Shown: positions 49,552 through 57,325 of the stretch, piece by piece
How the letters are laid out: every line of letters starts with the position of its first letter
Position numbering within the stretch: position 1 is the first letter of the stretch
Assembly: GCA_025964555.1 (NCBI GenBank)
Contig: JAOPYQ010000019.1
Location: forward strand, 1-64,000
Reading direction: 5' to 3'
Origin: Thermoleophilia bacterium
Lineage (GTDB): Bacteria > Actinomycetota > Thermoleophilia > Gaiellales > SKUG01
Length of the DNA: 64,000 nt
Notes under the pieces: model-generated
What the model was told of the DNA's origin: nothing
Seen by the model: the letters and a program-made list of their open reading frames with translations, nothing else
Databases searched by the model: none
Program-made: the position numbers and the translations under genes

Positions 49552-51633
49552 TCAGCCGCCCTGCTTGGCAACGACCGGGAACGACTCGCCCTGCACCCAG
49601 TCGCCCTGGAAGCGACCGTTGTCCGGGCGGACGCGCACTGCAGCTGCCTCGGTCGCGGCAGGCGGGGTCCAGAACGTGCCCGTGGTGCCGGGCTCGGTGG
49701 TCCCGACCGGCGTCCACGCGGCGTCGCTCACGCTGCCGATGCGCAGCTGGTCGACGGCGACGGGCGATCCCTGCTTGCCGCCCTTGCCGGCCGCCAGCCA
49801 CGTGAAGGTGTACGTGCCGGGCTGGAGTGTGGTCGTGAAGTCCTGCCAGCTGCCACCGTTCGCGGGCTTGAACTGCAGGTCGCGGTTGATGAAGAACGAC
49901 AGCTCGCCGCTCTTGCCGCCCGTGTACGCGAAGCTGATCTCGGTCGGCTCGGTGATCGTCTCCGTCAGCTCGAGGCGCGACTGCTGACCGCTGCCCAGGC
50001 CATCGACGTTGAACGACTTGGAGCCGGTGCGTGCGATGGCGTCGTTGATCGACCACTCCTTGTCACCCGAGGAGCGGAACGCTCGCGCGGCGGAGCCGGC
50101 ATCGAAGTCCTCGGCGACCGCGCTCTTCGCGTTCGCGTTCGCGGAGACCTCGACCTGGAAGCGCTGCCCCTCCAACAGGTCGCTCGACCAGTCGATGCGC
50201 ACCGGGGACCCGGCGACCGCTCCGTCAGTCGGGACCGGCGCGCCGGGCTGTGCCAGCGGGGTGAGCGCTGCGTCGGCGTCGACGCGGCCACCGCTGGCGA
50301 CGAGCGTGTTCCAGACCTTCGCGGCGCCGTCGCGCTGGACGCTGCGAGCCACGCGCTCCTCGACCTCCTTCATCGACAGGTGCGGGAAGCGTGCCTTCAC
50401 GAGCGCGAGCAGGCCACTGACGACCGGAGCCGCCATCGACGTGCCGCTCATGCCGCCGTACTTGCCGCCGGGGAGCGTCGAGTGGATCTTGTCGCCCGGG
50501 GCGGCAACGTCGATGGTGAGCGTGCCGCGATTGGAGTACGAGGCCTTCGCGTCCTTGGCGTCGCTCGCCGCGACGGAGAAGGAGCCTGCGTAGTTGTCGG
50601 GGTACGAGCCGTTCACGCCGGTGTCCCAGTTCTCGTTGCCGGCGGCGACGACGACGCTCACGCCGGCGGCGACGGTCTGGCGCACGGCCTCGGCGAGCGC
50701 CGGCTCGTACACGTTGTTGCCCCACGAGTTGGAGATGACGTTCGCGCCATTGCGCACGGCGTAGCCGAACGCCTTGATCGCGTTCGCGGTCGTCGCGTTG
50801 CTCGTGAGGATGGCGAGCGGCATGAGCGTCACGTCGGGCGCGACGCCGGAGCCGCCCACGCCGTTGTTCTGCGCGGCGGCGATGATGCCGGCGGTGTGGG
50901 TCCCGTGCGTCTGGCCACCGTCCTGCGGGCGGTTGCTGTTCTTGCCGAAGTTCCAGCCGTGCACGTCGTCGATGAAGCCGTTGCCGTCGTTGTCCTTGCC
51001 GTCGCCGGCGACCTCGCCGGCGTTCGTCCACACGTTCGGAGCGATGTCGGGGTGCTCGATGTCGATGTTCGTGTCGGCGAGCGCGACGATGACGCCCTTG
51101 CCGGTGCTCGTCTTCCAGGCCGCGTTGGCCTTGATGTCGGAGCCGGCAGCGCCGCCGGTCTGGCCCGAGTTCTCGAGGTGGTACTGCTTCGCGTACTCCG
51201 GGTCGTTGGTCGTCGCGCCAGAAGCGGCCTCGGTGGCAGGCGAGGCGTCGAAGACGGGTGTGCCCTCCCCGCCGCGCAGGTGCTGGCGGAAGTTCGGCTG
51301 CGTGAAGAGGATCCTGGACCGATCGAACGAGTCGAGCCCGACGATGCTCGGCGGTCGAGCGGGGTCCATCGTCACGAGCATGCCGTTGACGAGCGGCAGC
51401 TCCTCGAGCTTGCGGGGAGCGAGCGACGCGAGCAGTTCGACCTGCTGGTCGCGGGTCACGTCGGGAGCGAACACGACGATGTGCTCACCGGGGATCGCCT
51501 CGTTGTCGCGCGGCATGGCAGACGCGGTTGCCGTCGCGCCGATCGCCTCCGTCGGCGGCGCCGGCGGACGGCTCGGCGGAGCGGGCGTCGCGGCGGTCGT
51601 GGACGGAGCGGAGTCGATACGGCGAGTGAACAT
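49552..51633 (-). CDS. S8 subtilase, leaderless N-terminus, beta-rich C-terminal extension
   Basis: 693 aa from ATG 51633 (GAGAGGATC upstream). Triad D187 (VALADTNIDIEHPD), H243 (THGTHTAG) and S399 (GTSMAAP). A fervidolysin/Fn-like propeptide segment (about 48-115) precedes the catalytic domain (about 160-450). The C-terminal 230 residues are beta-rich (jellyroll-like, GTYTFTWLAAGKGG). No classical signal peptide: the N-terminus is MFTRRIDSAPSTTAATPAPPS, Pro/Ala-rich, like other leaderless proteins here. Secreted proteases normally carry one, so the export route is unclear. Confidence 0.85.
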   Translation of the reverse strand: MFTRRIDSAPSTTAATPAPPSRPPAPPTEAIGATATASAMPRDNEAIPGEHIVVFAPDVTRDQQVELLASLAPRKLEELPLVNGMLVTMDPARPPSIVGLDSFDRSRILFTQPNFRQHLRGGEGTPVFDASPATEAASGATTNDPEYAKQYHLENSGQTGGAAGSDIKANAAWKTSTGKGVIVALADTNIDIEHPDIAPNVWTNAGEVAGDGKDNDGNGFIDDVHGWNFGKNSNRPQDGGQTHGTHTAGIIAAAQNNGVGGSGVAPDVTLMPLAILTSNATTANAIKAFGYAVRNGANVISNSWGNNVYEPALAEAVRQTVAAGVSVVVAAGNENWDTGVNGSYPDNYAGSFSVAASDAKDAKASYSNRGTLTIDVAAPGDKIHSTLPGGKYGGMSGTSMAAPVVSGLLALVKARFPHLSMKEVEERVARSVQRDGAAKVWNTLVASGGRVDADAALTPLAQPGAPVPTDGAVAGSPVRIDWSSDLLEGQRFQVEVSANANAKSAVAEDFDAGSAARAFRSSGDKEWSINDAIARTGSKSFNVDGLGSGQQSRLELTETITEPTEISFAYTGGKSGELSFFINRDLQFKPANGGSWQDFTTTLQPGTYTFTWLAAGKGGKQGSPVAVDQLRIGSVSDAAWTPVGTTEPGTTGTFWTPPAATEAAAVRVRPDNGRFQGDWVQGESFPVVAKQGG

Positions 51634-51777
51634 TGGTCGATCCTCTCGGCCATGCGCCGGGAGGGGGAGGTTGCCGCGGGTCACGCGGGCCGTGTGCGGC
51701 CGCGCTGGTGGGCAGCCGCACGGCCGAACGGTGGCCACTCGCTCGCGCATGCGCGGCGCGGGCGAGAGGATGGGGCC

Positions 51778-52290
51778 ATGGAACCCGTCTCGGTGCTCAT
51801 GGTCTGCATGGGCAACATCTGTCGCTCCCCCATGGCCGAAGCCGTGTTTCGCGACCTCGTGCAAGCCGACGGGCTCGTCGAACACGTGCGCATCGACTCG
51901 GCCGGTACGCACTCCTACCACCTCGGCAACGAGCCCCACCCGGAAACCCAGGCCGAGCTGGCTCGACGCGGCGTGGCGGTGGGTGACCAGCGTTCGCGCC
52001 TCGTGACGCCCGCCGACCTCGAGGCATTCGACTTCGTCGTGGCAATGGATCACGCGAACCTCGCGGAGCTGCGCACGATCGCCCACCAGCTCGGCGGTGA
52101 GGACGCGATCGACGCGGAGCTGTCGCTGCTGCTCGAGCACGCGCAGGAGCTGCCCGGCGAGCGGGTCGACGAGGTGCCCGACCCCTATTACGTGGGCGGC
52201 TACGACCGCGTGTACGACCTCGTGCACGCCGGCTGCGAGGGTCTGCTGGACCGCGTGCGCCGTCGCCTCGGTGCGCCTGATCCTGGTTGA
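51778..52290 (+). CDS. Low-molecular-weight protein-tyrosine phosphatase
   Basis: 170 aa. P-loop CMGNICRSP (CX5R with the invariant second Cys) at residues 10-18, general acid Asp in DPYY near residue 137. Dephosphorylates phosphotyrosine or arginine proteins in the cytoplasm, often controlling polysaccharide export or spore/stress signalling. GAGAGGATGGGG ribosome site. Divergent from the subtilase with 144 bp between starts. Confidence 0.92.
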   Translation: MEPVSVLMVCMGNICRSPMAEAVFRDLVQADGLVEHVRIDSAGTHSYHLGNEPHPETQAELARRGVAVGDQRSRLVTPADLEAFDFVVAMDHANLAELRTIAHQLGGEDAIDAELSLLLEHAQELPGERVDEVPDPYYVGGYDRVYDLVHAGCEGLLDRVRRRLGAPDPG

Positions 52291-52382
52291 CGATTCGCGC
52301 CGTTCGTCGTTCGCTGGAACTGGGCCGCGGGGGGCGCACGAGTGCGCGCCTGCGCGGGGACACGTTCTTCGGGGGAGGAACC

Positions 52383-52793
52383 ATGGGTTCGACGATCTTG
52401 AGCGCCGCCACCTGGCGACGCATGCTGCTGCTCGGCATCACCACGCTCATCGCGATGCTTGCAGTGAGCTTCAGCGCACCACAGGAAGCACACGCGTTTC
52501 GTGATCCCACGATCGTGACGTCCGGCCAGGTCGGCTGGGTCAAGACGCGTCCGACGATCCACTGCATGGCCATGACTCCAGGGTGCCTCGCACCCGGCTC
52601 GCACCAGGCGTGGCGCTGGACCGGCACGACGTGGCAGTCCGCGCGGGTGCTCGAGAACACGGACGTGTACGTGTATCCGTACGCGGCGCCGTGGCACTGG
52701 ATCTGGACGCAGCAGACCGGATGGCTGGCGATCCAGAACTCCGCGCTGACGACCGGTTACAGCTGCACGGGCTTCGCCTGTCCGGTGTTCTGA
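52383..52793 (+). CDS. Small secreted Trp/Tyr-rich protein
   Basis: 136 aa, ATG 52383 behind GGGGGAGGAACC. Signal peptide (MLLLGITTLIAMLAVSFSAPQEAHA). The mature part is rich in Trp and Tyr (WRWTGTTWQ, YVYPYAAPWHWIWTQQTGW) with two pairs of Cys (HCMAMTPGC and SCTGFAC). Aromatic repeats suggest a carbohydrate or cell-wall binding role, but no known domain is visible. Followed by a GC-rich hairpin. Confidence 0.75.
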   Translation: MGSTILSAATWRRMLLLGITTLIAMLAVSFSAPQEAHAFRDPTIVTSGQVGWVKTRPTIHCMAMTPGCLAPGSHQAWRWTGTTWQSARVLENTDVYVYPYAAPWHWIWTQQTGWLAIQNSALTTGYSCTGFACPVF

Positions 52794-52826
52794 CGCGGCA
52801 GCGCGATCGGCAGGTGCCGGCGCGCG

Positions 52827-53741
52827 CTATGCATTCGACGTCCGGGGGCTCCGCGAGGGGCCCCCGTTCGCGTGCAGGTGACAGGCACCGCACGAGCACC
52901 CGACGGCGTCGACGCGACCCGTGAGCGACACCCCGTGGCGTACGAGCCAGAGGCCGTACACCATGAATGCCATCCACGGAACGAGGTCCATGACCGTCGG
53001 CATCCCACCTTCGGTGCCGCCGCCGGAGACGCCGGCGCCGAGCGCCATGAAGTAGGGGAAGTCCCACCAGGCGTGCGCGAGGATCACCGGGATCGGGTTG
53101 CGGGTCCGCAGGTAGACCGCACCGAGCACGAACCCGCCCGCCGTCTGGGGCACGATGCTCAGGATGCCGACGATCGACAGCTCGTGCAGGTGGGCAGCGC
53201 CGAACACCACCGCAGACACGGCCAGGGCCTGGGGCGCCGGCAGTTTGGTGATGAGCCAGCCGAGCAGCAGCACGCGGAAGATGAACTCCTCCGCGGTTCC
53301 CACCGAGAGCGCCATGGCGATCGGACCGGCATCGAGGCGCAGCTCACCGAGGTACTGCACGTAGATGCCGAGGATCCAGGTCGCGTACAGCAACTCGGGC
53401 CAGTCGAGACCGAGGCCCTCGACGGTGGAGCGCCAGGAGATGTCGTGGCGGATGCCGCTCGGCATGAGCGGCGAACACAGCATGGCGGCGACGAGCCAGA
53501 CGCTCTCCCATGCGATGACGGGGGCCCAGCCAGTCCCCCCGAACACGTAGCTGCCGGCACGCATGCACAGCAGGCCCATGACGATCGCGAACGCGATGCC
53601 GAGGGTGATGTCGATGGCGTTGCGGACGGGGTCCTCGGCGCGGGCGGCTTCGGTGGCTCCCAGCGCCGGAAGGAGCATCCCGGGGGGCGCGTGGACCGTG
53701 CCCGGGAGGGCGTGCGGATGGGCTGTGCCGACATGCTGCAT
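52827..53741 (-). CDS. CPBP-family intramembrane glutamic protease
   Basis: 304 aa. About eight transmembrane segments. Catalytic motif 1 EEFIFR (EExxxR, residues about 150-155) and motif 2 GAAHLHE, motif 3 HAWWD. CPBP (Abi/Rce1) proteins cleave membrane proteins or peptides, and some give bacteriocin self-immunity. The C-terminal 25 residues are Cys/Pro/Ser-rich and coincide with the hairpin. Divergent from the next gene. Confidence 0.85.
   Translation of the reverse strand: MQHVGTAHPHALPGTVHAPPGMLLPALGATEAARAEDPVRNAIDITLGIAFAIVMGLLCMRAGSYVFGGTGWAPVIAWESVWLVAAMLCSPLMPSGIRHDISWRSTVEGLGLDWPELLYATWILGIYVQYLGELRLDAGPIAMALSVGTAEEFIFRVLLLGWLITKLPAPQALAVSAVVFGAAHLHELSIVGILSIVPQTAGGFVLGAVYLRTRNPIPVILAHAWWDFPYFMALGAGVSGGGTEGGMPTVMDLVPWMAFMVYGLWLVRHGVSLTGRVDAVGCSCGACHLHANGGPSRSPRTSNA
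52843..52866. terminator. Strong 10-bp GNRA-loop hairpin between convergent genes
   Basis: cgggggctcc / ggggcccccg with a GCGA tetraloop. It lies 50 bp after the small secreted gene and inside the 3' end of the convergent CPBP gene. Confidence 0.65.
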
Positions 53742-53889
53742 CCACCCTGTCTCGCCCTGTTCGCACGCGTGCGCGCGGGTCTAGGCCTGCTCGGGCCGTG
53801 CGCGGCCGTGGGAGGGGCCGGTGGCGGACGCGGCGACGGTTGTCGAACGATGCACGACGCGCGCCCCCCCACCAGTTAGGCTCGGGCGC

Positions 53890-55215
53890 ATGGCACAGCG
53901 CAATTCACGCAAGGGCAGCAAGAATCCCAACCTCCGGACCGGCGGTGGTCGGCGGGCGAAGGCTCAGCGCAGCCAGGCACGTCAGGTGCAGGCCGAGCGC
54001 AGCACGGAGGCAGGTCCCGCCCTGCGGATGCGACCGGCTGGCGCCGCAGGCTTCCTGTTCGTGCTGCTCATCGCGTGGCTCGCGATCGCGGCGTTCTGCC
54101 TTGTGGGGCTCTCGTTCGAGCGCTGGAACCTCGTCAGCTACCCGGACTCCCTCTGGATGTACGTCGCGTTCGGCGCGTTGGCCGTGGCGCCCGCCGTGGG
54201 TCGCGTCGCACGCAGCGAGCGCGACGCCGATTCGTGGGGCGCGCAGGCACTGCTCGTGCCGACGGCGTTGTTCGTGATGGATGCGGTCGTCGGACCGAGC
54301 TGCCCCACCGGCGGCCAGTGTGGCGCGATCGGCGCTCGCGGATCCCTGGGCCTGTTCTGGTCGATCGTGCTCATCGCTGCGTTCGCGATTGCCGCGTGGG
54401 GGCTTGCACGCTGGCAGTACCGTTCCAGCGAGGCGAAGCGACCGCAGTCCGGTCGCGTCCGGTACCGCATCGCTGGCATGGCAATGCTCGCGCTGCTCGT
54501 GTTCCCCGGGCTCGTGCTGGCGGCAGCCACGATCGGTGGCGACTACACGTTCCGCGACACCCCGAAGCTCGTCCCCGAGGCGAAGCAGCAGGTGCGTGAG
54601 GACTGCTACGGCCTCGCCAACGCACCCGAGTTCGCGGTGCGCGCCGCGCCCGACGGCTACAACCCGGACTGGACGACGTTCGCCGTTCGCCGCGCCAACG
54701 AGGATCGCCCCGGCGTGACCAGCGGTGGCGACGACGCCAAGGACGACCCGAAGGACGCGAAGGACGCGAAGTCCAAGGCCAAGGCGGACAAGGACGCGAA
54801 GGACACCAAGTCCAAGGCGAAGACCTCGCCCCTGCCGACCGACTGGGCAGACCTCGGCTACGTGCACCCCTACGAGGCGACCGTGTCGTTCAACGCGACC
54901 GGCGACGTCGTCAACGTGACGTGCCGACGCATCGGCCCCGGCACCGGCAACGCGGTCGCCGACGACCTCGTCCAGCCCGAGCCCGACTCGAATCCCCTGT
55001 CGCCCAAGACCACCGGCTCGCAGTTCCTGCCGCGGTTCTTCACGCAGGGCGTCGCAGGTCCCACCGAGGAAGCCAAGAAGAAGGCTGCCGACGAGAAGCA
55101 GGCCGCCGCGGCGAAGCAGGCAGCCGAGGCGAAGGCCGACGCTACCAAGGCGAAGACCGACGCTGCCAAGGACGACACCGCCGCCAGCGATACCGAGACC
55201 GACGCCGCGAAGTAG
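53890..55215 (+). CDS. Multi-pass membrane protein with Lys/Ala/Asp-rich segments
   Basis: 441 aa from ATG 53890. Basic N-terminus (NSRKGSKNPNLRTGGGRR), four transmembrane helices (about 48-70, 88-108, 120-137, 155-175, plus one about 195-215), then an external part with Cys residues (REDCYG, VTCRRI), interrupted by a repeated DAKDxKSKAK lysine/aspartate block (about 277-317). The C-terminus is Ala/Lys/Glu-rich coiled-coil-like. Unknown function; the charged blocks look disordered or nucleic-acid/polymer binding. Confidence 0.7.
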   Translation: MAQRNSRKGSKNPNLRTGGGRRAKAQRSQARQVQAERSTEAGPALRMRPAGAAGFLFVLLIAWLAIAAFCLVGLSFERWNLVSYPDSLWMYVAFGALAVAPAVGRVARSERDADSWGAQALLVPTALFVMDAVVGPSCPTGGQCGAIGARGSLGLFWSIVLIAAFAIAAWGLARWQYRSSEAKRPQSGRVRYRIAGMAMLALLVFPGLVLAAATIGGDYTFRDTPKLVPEAKQQVREDCYGLANAPEFAVRAAPDGYNPDWTTFAVRRANEDRPGVTSGGDDAKDDPKDAKDAKSKAKADKDAKDTKSKAKTSPLPTDWADLGYVHPYEATVSFNATGDVVNVTCRRIGPGTGNAVADDLVQPEPDSNPLSPKTTGSQFLPRFFTQGVAGPTEEAKKKAADEKQAAAAKQAAEAKADATKAKTDAAKDDTAASDTETDAAK

Positions 55216-55236
55216 CGCCTGGGCCGCGATCGCGCG

Positions 55237-55343
55237 ATCGCGTCATGATTTCGTTGCGAACTTGGCTACGAACGCATGACGCGATACTGACGACGAGATC
55301 GCGTCACGCGTTGGTGGTTGGCACGCCAACGATCTCGTGACGC
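55237..55343. repeat. Two tandem GATCGCGTCA(T/C)G hairpins in the 55216-55529 gap
   Basis: Hairpin 1: ATCGCGTCATG / CATGACGCGAT (55237-55247, 55275-55285) with inner TTCGT/ACGAA pairing. Hairpin 2: GCGTCACG+CGTTGG / CCAACG+CGTGACGC (55301-55314, 55326-55343) with a 4-nt bulge. Both start with the same GATCGCGTCA(T/C)G word, so they look like copies of one element. The remaining 186 bp of this 314-bp gap show no feature I can name beyond the next gene's leader. Confidence 0.7.
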
Positions 55344-55529
55344 TGCCTGCCGCCACGGGTTCCGGCACGGGCACGGCAACCTGTTCGAAACTCCGAACAG
55401 GTGAACCGAGTTCGGGGTGCTGCCTCGATACACCGGCACGACATCCGTGCACGCCCGATCCTGCCGGGGTCGGACGCGTGCCGTGTGGGAGTGACGCGCC
55501 GGACAGCGCGGGACGGGAATCGGGACAGC

Positions 55530-56681
55530 ATGGGCGACTCGCGTGGAGTCATTGAATTCGACGGCGTGACCAAGGTCTATCCGGGCGCGACCGCCCCGAG
55601 CGTGGACCGACTCACGATGCGCATCGAAGCCGGTGAGATCTGTGCGCTCGTCGGTCCGTCCGGCAGTGGCAAGACCACCGCCATGCGCATGGTCAACCGG
55701 CTCATCGAACCGACGAGCGGCACGATCCGCATCGACGGCGTCGACACCCGTTCGATCGACGTGGAGACGCTGCGCCGCTCGATCGGCTACGTCATCCAGC
55801 AGGTCGGTCTGTTCCCGCACCGCTCCGTCCTCGACAACGTCGGCACCGTGCCGCGCCTGCTGGGCTGGGACGAATCTCGCATCGCCGCGCGCTCGCGCGA
55901 GCTGCTCGACCTCGTCGGCCTCGACCCGTCGAAGTTCGGCATGCGCTACCCGGCGCAGCTGTCCGGTGGCCAGCGCCAGCGCGTCGGTGTCGCTCGAGCG
56001 CTCGCCGCTGATCCGCCGGTGATGCTCATGGACGAGCCGTTCGGCGCCATCGACCCGCTCGTGCGCGAGCAGATCCAGGATGAGTTCCTGCGCATGCAGC
56101 AGGACGTTCGCAAGACGATCATCATCGTCACGCACGACCTCGATGAGGCGATGCGCATGGGTGACAAGGTCGCCGTGCTCCAGGAGGGCGGCGTGCTCGC
56201 GCAGCTCGCCACACCCGAGCAGCTGCTCGCGGCGCCCGCCAACGACTTCGTGCAGCGCTTCGTCGGCGGCGATGCCGCGCTGCGCCGCCTCGCCCTCGCG
56301 AAGGTGCACGACCTGCCCCTCATCCCCCTCGATGTCGCGCACGCCCAGGGCTTCGGTGTCATGGTCGACCAGCAGGCACAGCCCGTGCAGTGGGCGAACG
56401 GCACCCCGGTCCGCGCACGCATCGCGATCGACGCGACACTGCGCACCGCGCTCGGCGAGCTCATCGCGACCGGCGAATCCTTCGCGCCCGTCATCGACGG
56501 CATGGGCCGACCCGTCGGGATCGTCACCACTGCCCTCCTCCACGGCTGGCTCGACCGCCCGGTCGCGCAGTCGATCGACCAGCACGCCGCCGCAGGTGTC
56601 GACTGGCACGGGCCCGCGCAGCATGGCTACGCCCCGCCGATGCAGGCGCAGCCGATGCGCTTCGGGAGCTCGCGCGGGTGA
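55530..56681 (+). CDS. Osmolyte (glycine betaine/choline-type) ABC importer ATPase
   Basis: 383 aa from ATG 55530 (GGGAATCGGGAC upstream). Walker A GPSGSGKTT about residue 43, Q-loop, LSGGQRQRV signature, Walker B VMLMDEPFGAID. The C-terminal CBS-like region (about 250-370) with ATLRTALGELIATGESFAPVID is typical of ProV/OpuCA ATPases that sense ionic strength. First gene of a three-gene operon: GTGA overlap with the first permease. Confidence 0.92.
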   Translation: MGDSRGVIEFDGVTKVYPGATAPSVDRLTMRIEAGEICALVGPSGSGKTTAMRMVNRLIEPTSGTIRIDGVDTRSIDVETLRRSIGYVIQQVGLFPHRSVLDNVGTVPRLLGWDESRIAARSRELLDLVGLDPSKFGMRYPAQLSGGQRQRVGVARALAADPPVMLMDEPFGAIDPLVREQIQDEFLRMQQDVRKTIIIVTHDLDEAMRMGDKVAVLQEGGVLAQLATPEQLLAAPANDFVQRFVGGDAALRRLALAKVHDLPLIPLDVAHAQGFGVMVDQQAQPVQWANGTPVRARIAIDATLRTALGELIATGESFAPVIDGMGRPVGIVTTALLHGWLDRPVAQSIDQHAAAGVDWHGPAQHGYAPPMQAQPMRFGSSRG

Positions 56682-57325
56682 CCTTCCTGCTCGACAATCG
56701 CCTCGAGGTGCTTCGCCTCGTGCTCGAGCACGTCCTGCTGTGCGCGGTGTCACTCGGCATCGCGACGATCCTCGCCGTGCCGCTCGGTGTGTGGATGCAC
56801 GGCCGCTCGCGTCGGATCGGCATGGTCACCGCGGTGACGGGCGCGCTCTACACCGTGCCGAGCCTCGCGCTGTTCAGCATCCTGGTCCCGGTCGTCGGTC
56901 TCGGCGTCGTGCCGACCGTGATCGGCCTGGTGCTCTACGCACAGCTCATGCTCGTTCGCGCCGTGGTGGGTGGGCTCGATTCCGTTCCCGAGGACGTTCG
57001 TGACGCCGCCATCGGCATGGGCATCGATCGCTGGACCATCCTCACGACGATCGACCTTCCCCTCGCGTTGCCGGTATTCCTCGCTGGCGTGCGCATCGCT
57101 GCCGTGACCGTGATCGGGATCGCGACGATCGGCGCCGTCATCGACGCAGGTGGCCTGGGCGAGCTCATCCTCCAGGGCATCCAGCGCGATCAGGTCGAGC
57201 GCGTCACGGTCGGCGCACTCGCGGTGACAGCGCTCGCGCTCAGCGCCGACTACGCGCTCGTGCGCCTCGAGCGACGCGCCCGCCCTTGGGCGAATCGGGC
57301 GGCCGCGGCAGGTGCATCGGCCTGA
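56678..57325 (+). CDS. Osmolyte ABC importer permease 1 (OpuCB/ProW-like)
   Basis: 215 aa, GTG start overlapping the ATPase stop. Five to six transmembrane helices and the EAA-like loop (VRDAAIGMGIDRWTILTTIDLPLALP, abbreviated here to its core AAIGMGIDRW). Translationally coupled to the ATPase and, through TGATG, to the second permease. Confidence 0.9.
   Translation: MTFLLDNRLEVLRLVLEHVLLCAVSLGIATILAVPLGVWMHGRSRRIGMVTAVTGALYTVPSLALFSILVPVVGLGVVPTVIGLVLYAQLMLVRAVVGGLDSVPEDVRDAAIGMGIDRWTILTTIDLPLALPVFLAGVRIAAVTVIGIATIGAVIDAGGLGELILQGIQRDQVERVTVGALAVTALALSADYALVRLERRARPWANRAAAAGASA

Noticed and set aside
51634-52227. N-terminal extension of the subtilase frame to 52227
   Set aside because: It is antisense to the LMW-PTP gene and lacks homology; ATG 51633 has a ribosome site.
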